A stretch of 64,000 nt of DNA from an uncultured Ruminococcus sp. (GCA_900541505.1 UQKK01000001.1:184626-248625), one strand, 5' to 3'. Shown: positions 25,805-35,241, numbered from the stretch's first letter. The notes: generated by a model from the letters alone, not told the origin. Numbers and translations are program-made.

Positions 25805-26653
25805 ATGTTAAGGATTATCATATCCCCCGCCAAAAAAATGAACGTCTTCGATGATTACCACTGTGCTCTCACCACCCCGGTCTATCTGGAACGTACAAAA
25901 GAACTCCTGGAGCTGTTAAAACAAAAATCCCTGCCCCAGCTTCAGACACTCTGGCAGTGCAGCGACAAGCTGGCGCAGGAAAACTATGACCGCCTGCATA
26001 CATACCGCTTGGATTCCCAGCTCACCCCTGCCCTTCTCGCCTACGAGGGCATCCAATATCAGTATCTCTCTCCCCAGGTATTCTCCGACTCCCAGTGGCA
26101 GTATGTGAATGATTCCCTGCGAATCCTCTCCGGCTTTTACGGAATTTTAAGACCCACCGATGGCGTCATCCCTTACCGGCTGGAGATGCAGGCAAAATTA
26201 GATACCGCTTCCGCCCATGGACTCTACGATTTCTGGGGCAGTTCTCTGTGTGAAGAGCTTATCCGCACCGACGATGGCGCCTCCGCTTCCGGCAAAGCCG
26301 CCTCCCCGCAGACAGCGGCACAGGCAGCGGCTTCTGACAATTCTGTCAAAACAGACGACGCGAACGCAGATTCTCTGGAAATCATCAATCTCGCCTCCGC
26401 CGAGTACAGCCGGGCAGTCCTTCCCTTCATCCCCTCCCACATCCGCTGCGTCACCTGCGTTTTCGGGGAGTTAAAAGACGGGAAAGTAAAGGTCAAGGCA
26501 ACCCAGGCAAAGATGGCGCGGGGTGAGATGGTCCGCTGGGCGGCGGAAAACCAAATCATGCACTCACAAGACCTGAAAGCCTTTCATTCCCTGAACTACC
26601 GCTTTCACCCGGAGCTGTCCGGGGAGGAGAAACTGGTATTTATAAGGCAGTGA
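25805..26653 (+). CDS. yaaA: YaaA peroxide-stress protein
   Basis: The 282-residue protein begins with the family signature MLRIIISPAKKM and carries RILSGFYGILRPTDGVIPYRLEM, YDFWG, INLASAEYS and the C-terminal ARGEMVRW. YaaA binds DNA and lowers intracellular free iron during peroxide stress in E. coli. This copy is about 30 residues longer than usual because of a low-complexity Ala/Ser/Asp-rich insert (residues about 156-192) between the SLCEELI helix and the INLASAEYS strand. It stands alone behind a strong promoter. Confidence 0.93.
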   Translation: MLRIIISPAKKMNVFDDYHCALTTPVYLERTKELLELLKQKSLPQLQTLWQCSDKLAQENYDRLHTYRLDSQLTPALLAYEGIQYQYLSPQVFSDSQWQYVNDSLRILSGFYGILRPTDGVIPYRLEMQAKLDTASAHGLYDFWGSSLCEELIRTDDGASASGKAASPQTAAQAAASDNSVKTDDANADSLEIINLASAEYSRAVLPFIPSHIRCVTCVFGELKDGKVKVKATQAKMARGEMVRWAAENQIMHSQDLKAFHSLNYRFHPELSGEEKLVFIRQ

Positions 26654-26760
26654 AATGCCGTGTTCCCGCGTTTTCAACGGAAGCAACACATTTTATGTGG
26701 TTTCTTGTGGATTTTATTTTATTATTTTGTGGTTTTATACCTGTTTTTTCGTTTATAATA

Positions 26761-26789
26761 TTGCTATTCTCCTGTGATTCGTGTATAAT
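26761..26789 (+). promoter_or_regulatory. Promoter of the diol dehydratase operon
   Basis: TTGCTA (26761-26766), 17-base spacer, TATAAT (26784-26789). The 100-nt leader that follows can fold: GTCGGCATA (about 26804-26812) pairs with TATACCGAC, leaving one mismatch. Confidence 0.65.
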
Positions 26790-26896
26790 GAGGATAGTGT
26801 AGTGTCGGCATACCCATGTCATTTCAGAAGGTACTGCATCCTGTATACCGACGCCAGTAAACCGAAATACCTGTTTGTAAGGAGAACAAACTAATT

Positions 26897-28561
26897 ATGA
26901 AGCGTTCAAAACGAATTGAAACACTGGACAAGCGCCCGGTAAACCTGGACGGTTACATCAATGAATGGCCGGAGATGGGCTTCGTTGCCATGAAAAGCCC
27001 CTATGACCCACAGCCGTCCATCCGGGTAGAAAATGGAAAGATTACCGAACTGGATGGCAGGAAAAGGGAAGATTTTGACTTTATCGACCAGTTCATTGCC
27101 GACTATGCCATCAATGTAGAGCGGGCAGAGGCTTCCATGTCCGTATCTTCTCTTAGTATCGCGAGAATGATTGTCGACATCCATGTCTCCCGCAAGGAAA
27201 TCCTGGAACTGATTTCCGGTATCACACCCGCGAAAATGGCGGAGGTCATGAACCACTTAAACGTCGTGGAACTGATGATGGGTATGCAGAAGATACGTGC
27301 CAGAAGGACGCCCGGCAACCAGGCGCACATCACCAACTTAAAAGATGACCCGGTGCAGATTGCAGCGGACGCTGCTGAAGGCGCTCTGCGGGGATTCGCG
27401 GAGGAGGAGACGACCATGGGTGTTGCCCGTTACGCACCTTTGAGTGCCATGGCGCTCCTGATTGGCTCCCAGGCAGGACGTCCCGGCGTACTGACTCAGT
27501 GCTCCGCCGAGGAAGCGACAGAACTGGAACTGGGCATCCGCGGACTGACCACCTATGCGGAAACGCTTTCTGTGTATGGCACAGAGAAAGTCTTTATTGA
27601 TGGGGATGACACCCCGTACTCAAAAGCATTTTTGAACTCCGCCTACGCTTCCAGAGGTCTGAAGGTGCGTTTCACCTCCGGCTCCGGCTCAGAGGTCCTG
27701 ATGGGGAGCAGTGAGAAGAAGTCTATGCTCTATCTGGAGTGCCGCTGTCTCTATGCCACAAAGGGCGCGGGCAGCCAGGGAATCCAGAACGGCAGCGTAA
27801 GCTGTATCGGTGTGACCGGCTCCGTTCCCTCGGGTATCCGTGAAGTATTGGCGGAAAATCTGGTGGCAGCCCTCCTCGGTCTGGAGTGCGCTTCCTCCAA
27901 CGACCAGAGCTTTTCCAACTCCGACATGAGAAGGACCGCGCGCACCATGCTGCAGTTCCTTCCCGGCACAGATTTTATTTTCTCCGGCTATGCGGCGGAG
28001 CCCAACTACGACAACATGTTCGCGGGCTCCAACTTCGATGCCGAAGATTTTGACGATTATAACGTACTGCAGAGAGACATGCAGGTGGACGGCGGACTTC
28101 GCCCCGTCACAGAAGCGGAGGTCATCCGCGTGAGAAACCGCGCGGCGAAAGCAGTGCAGGCGGTATTTCGCAATTTAGGGCTCTCCCCGGTAACAGACGA
28201 ACAGGTGGAGGCTGTCACTTACGCTCACGGCAGCAAGGACACACCTGAACGCGACGTTACTTCTGACCTGATGGCAGCGGAAGATGTATTAAAGAGAGGC
28301 ATCACCGGAATCGATGTGGTAAAGGCACTAGCCGAGACTGGTTTTGAAGATATTGCCTCCAGCGTACTCAACATGCTCAAGCAGCGAGTGGTTGGCGACT
28401 ATATGCAGACTGCCGCGATTTTGGATAAAGATTTTCACGTACTGTCCGGGGTCAACACCCCCAACGACTACATGGGTCCGGGAACGGGCTACCGCGTAGA
28501 GGGCGAGCGCTGGGAGGAAATCAAACAGATTCCTCACATCATCAACCCGAAAGATATTTAA
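26897..28561 (+). CDS. pduC: B12-dependent diol/glycerol dehydratase, large subunit
   Basis: The 554-residue alpha subunit forms the TIM barrel that holds adenosylcobalamin and substrate. It begins MKRSKRIETLDKRPVN and keeps DIHVSREEI-like, RARRTPGNQ, NLKDDPVQIAADAAE, GRPGVLTQCS, SSNDQSFSNSD and LPGTDFIFSGY. The enzyme converts 1,2-propanediol to propanal or glycerol to 3-hydroxypropanal. It looks close to both PduC and DhaB1, and the substrate cannot be told from sequence alone. AAGGAGAAC precedes the ATG. It heads a run of six genes: three subunits, two reactivase subunits and an adenosyltransferase. Confidence 0.96.
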   Translation: MKRSKRIETLDKRPVNLDGYINEWPEMGFVAMKSPYDPQPSIRVENGKITELDGRKREDFDFIDQFIADYAINVERAEASMSVSSLSIARMIVDIHVSRKEILELISGITPAKMAEVMNHLNVVELMMGMQKIRARRTPGNQAHITNLKDDPVQIAADAAEGALRGFAEEETTMGVARYAPLSAMALLIGSQAGRPGVLTQCSAEEATELELGIRGLTTYAETLSVYGTEKVFIDGDDTPYSKAFLNSAYASRGLKVRFTSGSGSEVLMGSSEKKSMLYLECRCLYATKGAGSQGIQNGSVSCIGVTGSVPSGIREVLAENLVAALLGLECASSNDQSFSNSDMRRTARTMLQFLPGTDFIFSGYAAEPNYDNMFAGSNFDAEDFDDYNVLQRDMQVDGGLRPVTEAEVIRVRNRAAKAVQAVFRNLGLSPVTDEQVEAVTYAHGSKDTPERDVTSDLMAAEDVLKRGITGIDVVKALAETGFEDIASSVLNMLKQRVVGDYMQTAAILDKDFHVLSGVNTPNDYMGPGTGYRVEGERWEEIKQIPHIINPKDI

Positions 28562-28575
28562 CAGGAGGGGAAATC

Positions 28576-29259
28576 ATGCAGATTAGTGAAGATTTAATTA
28601 AACAGATTACCAATGCCGTTTTAAGCCAGATGAGCCAGGTTCCTTCCGGCTCACCGCACGCGGCACAGTCCGCAGATTCCATCCCTTCTATGGTGGGAAA
28701 GGACCGCATCAATGAGGAGAAGACTTCCTACAAGAATTATCCCCGCGCCGCTAAGGGCACGGACCCCAAGGAAGTGGTGATTGGCGTAGGCGCCGCGTTC
28801 CAGAAGGAAATCAAAAAGACCATCTGCGGGCTTCCGCTGGACGATGTCTTAAGAAATGTCAAGGCAGGTATCGAGGAAGAAGGAATGGTTCCCAGGGTCG
28901 TCAAAATACTGGACACTTCCGATGTCTGCTTTATGGCGCTGGAGGCAGCGAAACTCTCCGGTTCGGGTATCGGAGTGGGCATCCAGTCCAAAGGCACCAC
29001 CGTCATCCATCAGAAAGACTTGTACCCGTTGTCTAATCTGGAACTGTTTCCCCAGGCGCCTCTCATGACGCTGGAGACTTACCGTCAGATTGGAAAGAAC
29101 GCGGCAAAATATGTAAAAGGGGAACAGGTCGTACCAATCCCCTGCACCAATGACCCGATGTCCAGACCGAGATACCAGGTCAAGGCGGCAATCATGCATA
29201 TTGCCGAGACAGAGCAGCTTGACCCGGAGGTCGGAATCATTGAATGGGAGGGAAAATAA
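28576..29259 (+). CDS. pduD: Diol/glycerol dehydratase, medium subunit
   Basis: The 227-residue beta subunit helps bind cobalamin (VVIGVGAAFQKEI, SGSGIGVGIQSKGTTVIHQKDL, APLMTLETYRQIGKNAAKY). Its first 19 residues, MQISEDLIKQITNAVLSQM, form an amphipathic helix followed by a Ser/Pro/Ala linker. The match to the N-terminal encapsulation peptide of Salmonella PduD is striking; Klebsiella glycerol dehydratase DhaB2 lacks it. That suggests the enzyme is, or was, packed in a bacterial microcompartment. It lies 14 bases after pduC, with AGGAGGGG upstream. Confidence 0.95.
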   Translation: MQISEDLIKQITNAVLSQMSQVPSGSPHAAQSADSIPSMVGKDRINEEKTSYKNYPRAAKGTDPKEVVIGVGAAFQKEIKKTICGLPLDDVLRNVKAGIEEEGMVPRVVKILDTSDVCFMALEAAKLSGSGIGVGIQSKGTTVIHQKDLYPLSNLELFPQAPLMTLETYRQIGKNAAKYVKGEQVVPIPCTNDPMSRPRYQVKAAIMHIAETEQLDPEVGIIEWEGK

Positions 29260-29652
29260 ATGCAGTATCCTTTAGGTGAAAACGAAAGAGAACGTATCAC
29301 TTCCAAGACCGGGAAAAAATTGTCCGACATCACGCTGGATGAAGTCATGAAAAACCATGTGGCGCCGGATGATATCAAGATTTCCAAGGAGATGCTCCGC
29401 GCCCAGGGACAGGTGGCGAAGGAAGCCGGAAATGACCCGATGGAGAAGAATTTCGAGCGCGCTGCCGAACTGGTGGATGTGCCGGACGATGTGATTTTGA
29501 AAATGTATGATAAACTGCGCCCCAACCGTTCCACCAAGTTAGAACTGGTGATGATGGCACAGGAACTGCTGGAAAAATACAACGCCAGAAACTGTGCGCG
29601 GCTTGTCATGGAAGCCGCCGAAGTGTATGAAAAGAGAGGGATTTTACTTTGA
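29260..29652 (+). CDS. pduE: Diol/glycerol dehydratase, small subunit
   Basis: The 130-residue gamma subunit has the family core (TSKTGKKLSDITLDEV, RAAELVDVPDDVILKMYDKLRP, AEVYEKRGIL). It starts on the base after the pduD stop codon. Unlike Salmonella PduE it has no N-terminal targeting extension, so only the medium subunit carries such a signal here. Its stop overlaps the TTG start of the reactivase gene. Confidence 0.93.
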   Translation: MQYPLGENERERITSKTGKKLSDITLDEVMKNHVAPDDIKISKEMLRAQGQVAKEAGNDPMEKNFERAAELVDVPDDVILKMYDKLRPNRSTKLELVMMAQELLEKYNARNCARLVMEAAEVYEKRGILL

Positions 29653-31463
29653 GTTACATAGCCGGAGTTGATATCGGTAATTCTACAACGGAAGTCTGTG
29701 TCGGAGAAGTCACCCCGGAAGGGAGTCTGCATTTTCTGACCAGTGCTTCCTGCCCTACGACCGGGACCAAAGGCACTCTTGAGAATGTGTACGGTATAAA
29801 GACTGCCCTGAACCAGGCGATGGATAAGATTGGCAGGAAAGTAAGCGCGCTTTCCCTCATCCGTCTCAACGAGGCTGCCCCGGTCATCGGGGATACCGCC
29901 ATGGAGACGCTCACCGAGACGATTATTACGGATTCTTCCATGATTGGACACAATCCGTCCACCCCGGCGGGTGTCGGACAGGCGACAGGAGAGATTCTGC
30001 TCTTTGATAATCTCCCCCGCGCTGCCAAAGGGACCCCTTACATTATTGCCGTCTCAAAGGAGCATCCTTACGAGGAGATTGCGGCGCAAATCAACATGCT
30101 CGCCGACCATATCGACATCGTAGGGCTCATTTTGCAGGCAGATGAGGCGGTTCTTGTGGAAAACCGCCTGAATAAAAAGCTCCCCATCATTGACGAAGTA
30201 GCCCGGATTGACAAGCTGCCGGACGGTGTTCCCGCAGCGATTGAGGTGGCGCTTCCCGGACAGACCATCCGTATGCTGTCCAACCCTTACGGGATTGCCA
30301 CGCTTCTTGATTTAAATGCCGAGGAGACACGCACTGTCACCCCCATCGCCAAGAGTCTGATTGGGAAACGCAGCGCCGTGGTTCTTAAAACTCCCGGAGG
30401 AAATGTGCACGAAAATGTCCTTCCCGCCGGAGAAATCTATTTGAGCGGAGACGAACATATTGCCATTAATTTGGACGAAGGCGCGGAGAAAATCATGCGC
30501 GCCGTTTCAGACGCCGGGGAAATCTACGATATTTCCGGTCAGTCAGATACCAATGTAGGAAATATGTTCTCCCGCATCAAGCACGGCATGAATGATGTGG
30601 ATTCTTCCGCTCATGAGGATATCCGCATCACAGATATCCTTGCCGTAGACACCCTCGCCCCGGTGCTCATATCCGGCGCTCTCGCCGGCGAGACCTGTCT
30701 GGAAAAGGCAGTGGGAATCGCGGCGATGGTAAAGACCCAGAGGCTTCCCATGCAGGAGATTGCCCAGCGTCTTTCCAAGGATTTAAGCACCCAGGTCACA
30801 GTAGCCGGTGTGGAGGCAGTCATGGCAAGTCTCGGTGCTCTCACCACCCCCGGAACGAAGCTTCCTCTAGCGATTCTCGATATGGGCGGCGGTTCCACGG
30901 ATGCCGCGGTGATTTCCGAGAGCGGACAGGTGACCATGACCCACCAGGCAGGCGCCGGGGAACTGGTCTCCATGCTCATCGAGACAGAACTGGGAGTGGG
31001 CGACCGCAAGATTGCGGAGCAGATAAAAAAATATCCCCTTGCCAAGGTGGAAAGTCTCTTCCATATGCGCATGGAAAACGGGCAGATGACCTTTGTGGAC
31101 GAGTCCATAGACCCCAGATTTTTCGGGCGTGTGATTCTTCTGACTGAAAACGGCTATGTACGCATCGAGCAGGAGATTCCCATGGAGAAGATTGTCCAGG
31201 TGCGTCGTGATGCCAAACGTAAAGTCTTTGCCGCCAATGCCTTCCGCGCTTTAAGGAAGGTCGCGCCCAACCACGATTTAAAGAATATTTCCAACGTCGT
31301 CTTAGTGGGCGGTTCCGCGCTGGATTTTGAGATACCGGAAATGCTGATGGAAGAATTTGCCGAGTACCGCATCGTATGCGGGCGCGGCAACATCCGCGGC
31401 AGTGAAGGTCCCCGCAGCGCGGTGGCAACCGGACTGGTTCTCTCCTACCTCGGTGAACAATGA
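29649..31463 (+). CDS. pduG: Diol dehydratase reactivase, large subunit
   Basis: The 604-residue ATPase (DdrA/PduG/DhaF family) releases damaged cobalamin from the inactivated dehydratase so that fresh adenosylcobalamin can bind. It has an actin/Hsp70-type fold: AGVDIGNSTTEVCV at the N-terminus, ILDMGGGSTDAAVI for phosphate binding, and a C-terminal VVLVGGSALDFEIPEM. Length matches the family. The start is a TTG that overlaps the pduE stop (TTGA). The partner small subunit is 59 bases downstream. Confidence 0.95.
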   Translation: MSYIAGVDIGNSTTEVCVGEVTPEGSLHFLTSASCPTTGTKGTLENVYGIKTALNQAMDKIGRKVSALSLIRLNEAAPVIGDTAMETLTETIITDSSMIGHNPSTPAGVGQATGEILLFDNLPRAAKGTPYIIAVSKEHPYEEIAAQINMLADHIDIVGLILQADEAVLVENRLNKKLPIIDEVARIDKLPDGVPAAIEVALPGQTIRMLSNPYGIATLLDLNAEETRTVTPIAKSLIGKRSAVVLKTPGGNVHENVLPAGEIYLSGDEHIAINLDEGAEKIMRAVSDAGEIYDISGQSDTNVGNMFSRIKHGMNDVDSSAHEDIRITDILAVDTLAPVLISGALAGETCLEKAVGIAAMVKTQRLPMQEIAQRLSKDLSTQVTVAGVEAVMASLGALTTPGTKLPLAILDMGGGSTDAAVISESGQVTMTHQAGAGELVSMLIETELGVGDRKIAEQIKKYPLAKVESLFHMRMENGQMTFVDESIDPRFFGRVILLTENGYVRIEQEIPMEKIVQVRRDAKRKVFAANAFRALRKVAPNHDLKNISNVVLVGGSALDFEIPEMLMEEFAEYRIVCGRGNIRGSEGPRSAVATGLVLSYLGEQ

Positions 31464-31522
31464 TAACAGTAATGCCAAAAGCGCAGTTTTCGCCGCGCCA
31501 AAAGGACAAGGTGTAAAGCAAT

Positions 31523-31852
31523 ATGATAATTAAGAAACCTTCTATTTTTATCTATACACACAATGCCGATGCTTCCGTCCTGCACGAGGTCTGTGCCGGG
31601 GTGGAGGAAGAAGGAGTATTTTTTGAAATAACAGAATTTCCCGATGAATGCATGGAAAAGCTCGCCTACAAAGCGGCGCGCGACTCCATGCTCGGTTCGG
31701 GAATCGGCATTTTCGGCACCGCTGTATGCCTGAAGATGCGGGGTCTGGAAAAGGGACGCAATATCGAGAGCTACCTTACGCCCGACAAAGACCAGTGCCG
31801 CAGGCTCGGCGCAAACAGCGCCCGCGCCGTAAAGAAATTGCCGTTTAAGTAG
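31523..31852 (+). CDS. pduH: Diol dehydratase reactivase, small subunit
   Basis: The 109-residue protein matches DdrB/PduH, which pairs with the large reactivase and structurally mimics the dehydratase medium subunit. The shared segment SMLGSGIGIFGTAVCLKMRG parallels the SGSGIGVGIQSKG loop of pduD. It begins 59 bases after pduG. Confidence 0.9.
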   Translation: MIIKKPSIFIYTHNADASVLHEVCAGVEEEGVFFEITEFPDECMEKLAYKAARDSMLGSGIGIFGTAVCLKMRGLEKGRNIESYLTPDKDQCRRLGANSARAVKKLPFK

Positions 31853-31956
31853 CGCGCGGACAGCTTTCGTTTAACCCGCCGCTCCATTCGTATCAGAATA
31901 TGGCGGCAAATTTCTGTTTCGATTGTTTGTGCGGATTTCTATGGAGGATGATAGTA

Positions 31957-32517
31957 ATGAAGATTTATACAAAACAAGGTGACAGTGGGAAAACCTCTCT
32001 GATGAATGGCGTCACCGTCTCTAAATCAGACGACCGCATCGAGCTGCTCGGCACCATCGATGAACTGAGCAGCCATCTGGGACTTGCCAAGGTTCTCTGC
32101 GAAGAACCTCTGCGCAGTCAGATTTCCCATATACAGAAAAATCTCATGCAGGTCATGGCTAAGATTGCCGACCCCAGGAATCTGTCTTACAACCTGGACC
32201 CTGCCGAGACCGCCGCGCTGGAAGAGTCTATCGATGCGATGGAAGCTTCCTTCCCCCGCGTAAAAGACTTCGTCCTCTACGGCGGCTGCGAGCAGTCCGC
32301 CCGCCTGGATGTGGCGCGCGCCGTGGCAAGACGCGCCGAGAGGCGTTTCCGCAAGGTGGACCAGAATTACGGCTGTGACTCTAAAGCCATGCAGTATATC
32401 AACCGTCTCGCCGATTTCCTCTATGTGGCGGCGCGCCAGGCGGATTATCTCGCGGGGCACACACAGGAGGGCGCCATACGGGATGAAGTGGTGAAGAATA
32501 TACTGAAGGGGAGATAG
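31957..32517 (+). CDS. pduO: ATP:cob(I)alamin adenosyltransferase, PduO type
   Basis: The 186-residue enzyme makes adenosylcobalamin, the cofactor of the dehydratase. The ATP-binding N-terminus reads YTKQGDSGKTSL, and the helix GGCEQSARLDVARAVARRAERR is diagnostic, followed by NRLADFLYVAAR. It corresponds to the catalytic N-terminal domain only; the haem-binding C-terminal domain of Salmonella PduO is absent. GGAGGAT lies 7 bases before the ATG at 31957; an in-frame ATG at 31900 is less likely. It converges with the SPFH gene 5 bases away, with no terminator visible. Confidence 0.95.
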   Translation: MKIYTKQGDSGKTSLMNGVTVSKSDDRIELLGTIDELSSHLGLAKVLCEEPLRSQISHIQKNLMQVMAKIADPRNLSYNLDPAETAALEESIDAMEASFPRVKDFVLYGGCEQSARLDVARAVARRAERRFRKVDQNYGCDSKAMQYINRLADFLYVAARQADYLAGHTQEGAIRDEVVKNILKGR

Positions 32518-32522
32518 GCTGT

Positions 32523-33557
32523 TTACACAATCGTTCCGCTGTTGACAACGGGCTGAGCGTCCTTATTACCGCACAGAACAACCAGCAAGTTGCTCACCAT
32601 CGCCGCCTTTCGCTCTTCATCCAACTGCACCAGTTCCTGCTCATTGAGCTTCTCCAGAGCCATCTGAACCATGCCCACAGCGCCTTCCACAATCTTCTGG
32701 CGCGCGTCAATGATAGCTGCCGCCTGCTGCCGCTGCAGCATTGCAGAAGCGATTTCCGGCGCGTATGCCAGATGAGTGATGCGCACTTCTATGATGGTGA
32801 TTCCTGCGTTTTCCACTTTCTCCTGCAGTTCCTCGCTCATGATAGCCGCGATTTCCTGGCTGCTTCCGCGCAGGGATTTCTCATCGCCGCCCTCACTCGT
32901 ATCGTAGGGATATTTTCTCGCGGTATTGCGGATGATGGCGTCACACTGGATGGACAGATAATTTTTGTAATTTTCTACATTGACCACCGCCTTTGTGGGA
33001 TTCGTCACCTTCCAGATGACCACCGCGCCGATTTCCACCGGATTTCCCAATTCATCGTTGACTTTCTGCTTTTCATTGTTGAGTGTCATAGTGCGCAGGG
33101 ACACCTTTTTATTTGACATATCCACACTTACAGAGCGTGTCACCCCGTTTGCCGTAACCACCGGCGTAGCCGGGCGCACCGTGGGATTTAACGCTGTACA
33201 AAAAGGATTAACCCAGAAAAATCCCGCCTTCTTGATGGTACCGTAATATTTCCCGAAAAGCGCAAGCACATAAGCCTCGTTGGGATTAAGCACCTTCAGC
33301 CCGCACATGCAGATAATGGAAACAAAAATCAAAATGACGCCCAACGCAATCGATGTGCCCAGCAGACCGCCGCCTATGCTCTGTCTGGAATAAAAAATCG
33401 GACCCAGAACGATAAGCGCGATTCCACCTAACAGAACCAGAATCCACAAAAACAACATTCCATAACCGCTCTTGGCATTTAAGATTTTTTCTCTGCCAAT
33501 CTCATTTTTTTCACCGAGGGTCTCCCCCTTACCCATTACATTTTTCTCATCCATCAT
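32523..33557 (-). CDS. SPFH/Band 7 domain membrane protein
   Basis: The 344-residue protein has a charged N-terminus, two membrane helices (about 32-55 and 65-88), then a prohibitin-homology (SPFH) domain (about 90-290) with VLNPNEAYVLALFGKYYGTI and the coiled RQQAAAIIDARQKIVEGAVGMV. Such proteins scaffold membrane microdomains as large oligomers. The start overlaps the stop of the MutS-like gene, and AAAGGAGACA lies upstream, so the two are coupled. The C-terminal segment QLDEERKAAMVSNLLVVLCG is typical of the bacterial YbbK-independent subgroup with short tails. Confidence 0.88.
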   Translation of the reverse strand: MMDEKNVMGKGETLGEKNEIGREKILNAKSGYGMLFLWILVLLGGIALIVLGPIFYSRQSIGGGLLGTSIALGVILIFVSIICMCGLKVLNPNEAYVLALFGKYYGTIKKAGFFWVNPFCTALNPTVRPATPVVTANGVTRSVSVDMSNKKVSLRTMTLNNEKQKVNDELGNPVEIGAVVIWKVTNPTKAVVNVENYKNYLSIQCDAIIRNTARKYPYDTSEGGDEKSLRGSSQEIAAIMSEELQEKVENAGITIIEVRITHLAYAPEIASAMLQRQQAAAIIDARQKIVEGAVGMVQMALEKLNEQELVQLDEERKAAMVSNLLVVLCGNKDAQPVVNSGTIV

Positions 33558-35182
33558 AGTACTGTCTCCTTTGCATTTTTAATAATAACGTCCGGGAATT
33601 CCGCGAACTCCAACAATTTGATTCCATTCTGTGAGGTGGCGGGTCCTTTTTGTATCTTGTAGCTGAAATAAATATCCTCCTCGCCAATCTCCTCACTGAA
33701 ATGATAATTCTCATACTCATCTGCCAGTATCTCCGTTAGCTCCTTATCGTGGGAGGCGACAAGGGCGATACAATTCTTCCGGCTCAAATATTTTAATATC
33801 GCCGAAGACGCCCGAATTCGCTCCCCAGTGTTCGTCCCTCTGAGTATCTCGTCTATCGCGCAGAAGATGATTCTCTCTTCTGTCAGGCTGTCCAGGATTC
33901 GTTTCAGATAACGGATTTCCCGGATGAAATAACTCTCTCCCGCCGCCAGGTCGTCTTTCACCGCCATGGACGTGATGACCTGCAGTTTCGGCATTCTCAT
34001 CTGTCTCGCCGTACAGGTATGTATGGTTTGTCCCAGTATTGCAGAGAGTGCCGCCGCTTTGATAAAGGTGGATTTCCCCGAGGCATTGGAACCTGTGATG
34101 ATACAGCCCCGCTCCAGCGACAGAGAATTTTCCACGGGATGTTCCAAAAGCGGGTGGTAGAGTGCCTCCATCTCTATCTTCTTCTCACTGGAAAACTCCG
34201 GGATACAGTACCACGGCACACTATGGCGGTAGGAGGCGATGCTGATTGCCATATCCAGCTCCCCGATTGCCCGGTAAACTGCCATATAAGTCTCTTCATT
34301 CCTGCTCAGACTGCGGATTACCTTATTGTAAGTTACCACCTGCCACATCGTTATGCCGAGAAGGTAGTCCAGGAGAATCCCTTGTGCGTCGCCCATGAAA
34401 GAGCCTGCCTGCATCCCCTGTAAAAGGCTTATACGGCGGGTCACCTTCTCCAGTTTTTCCAGATTTTCCTTTAATTCCGGATACAGAGCGGCAACCTGTC
34501 CCTTTTTCAGTAGATTTTTCCCGTGCCTAAGCATTCCCACTGCCGTCCCAATCATCTGAAACTCCACCTCATAACGCATCTTCAAAATGCCGTACAATAC
34601 GAGGTTCACAAAAAATACTGTCCAGAATACCAGCGCCGTTGTCCTGTTATGAAAAATAAGTACTGCTGCCACCGCGGCAAAAAACAGAATCTGGAGCACC
34701 TGATAGAGCCAGGGGCTTCTCATCCCGTATTCTTCCAGGGAATTCATATAGACGGGAATAAAATAAGCTCCTCTGCCCTTCCCCATCTTCATCAGCTCCC
34801 GCTCAATCTCCAACCGCTCTTTTTCTCTGCCTGCAGCCTCAATCCGCCGCTCCAGCTTCATGTATTCTTCATCCGCAAGCTGCCCTCTGTGCAGCCAGTA
34901 ATAGAGGATTTCCTCACCTGCGGAAGTATCGCACTGATTGATTCGGGTAAAAATATCATCCATAGACAGGTCATTCCATGTGACTTCATCCACATCGCCC
35001 GGTTCCGAATAAATCTCGTAATACTTGCTGACATTCTCCCGGATTTCTCCATCTGCCGGTACGGTTCCGAACTTCTGACTGATATAAGCTTCCTGTCTCT
35101 TTCTCTTCGCCCTTCTGTTGATGATGGAAGCTGCCAGCACAATAAGGACAATCCCTCCAAAGGTCCATATCGCTTCAAGCAT
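33554..35182 (-). CDS. Membrane-anchored MutS-family ATPase
   Basis: The 542-residue protein has a short N-terminal membrane helix (about 5-21), a helical MutS core-like region with a second pair of membrane helices (about 165-205), and a C-terminal MutS ATPase domain. Walker A is TGSNASGKSTFIK, Walker B IFCAIDEILRGTN, followed by SSAILKYL and LVASHD. The mismatch-recognition and connector domains of true MutS are missing, so a role in mismatch repair is unlikely. AAAGGAGG precedes the ATG. It is translationally coupled to the SPFH gene, suggesting a joint membrane function that is not yet clear. Confidence 0.85.
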   Translation of the reverse strand: MLEAIWTFGGIVLIVLAASIINRRAKRKRQEAYISQKFGTVPADGEIRENVSKYYEIYSEPGDVDEVTWNDLSMDDIFTRINQCDTSAGEEILYYWLHRGQLADEEYMKLERRIEAAGREKERLEIERELMKMGKGRGAYFIPVYMNSLEEYGMRSPWLYQVLQILFFAAVAAVLIFHNRTTALVFWTVFFVNLVLYGILKMRYEVEFQMIGTAVGMLRHGKNLLKKGQVAALYPELKENLEKLEKVTRRISLLQGMQAGSFMGDAQGILLDYLLGITMWQVVTYNKVIRSLSRNEETYMAVYRAIGELDMAISIASYRHSVPWYCIPEFSSEKKIEMEALYHPLLEHPVENSLSLERGCIITGSNASGKSTFIKAAALSAILGQTIHTCTARQMRMPKLQVITSMAVKDDLAAGESYFIREIRYLKRILDSLTEERIIFCAIDEILRGTNTGERIRASSAILKYLSRKNCIALVASHDKELTEILADEYENYHFSEEIGEEDIYFSYKIQKGPATSQNGIKLLEFAEFPDVIIKNAKETVL

Positions 35183-35241
35183 CTTTTGCGCCTCCTTTTG
35201 CGGGTATTATGCTTGTCACACATTTGTATTATCTTATTAAT

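Noticed and set aside
26796..26896. Adenosylcobalamin riboswitch before pduC
   Set aside because: The leader is only about 100 nt and lacks a recognisable B12-box sequence.
33554..35182. DNA mismatch repair MutS
   Set aside because: Only the ATPase part is shared. The mismatch-recognition domain is missing and membrane helices are present.
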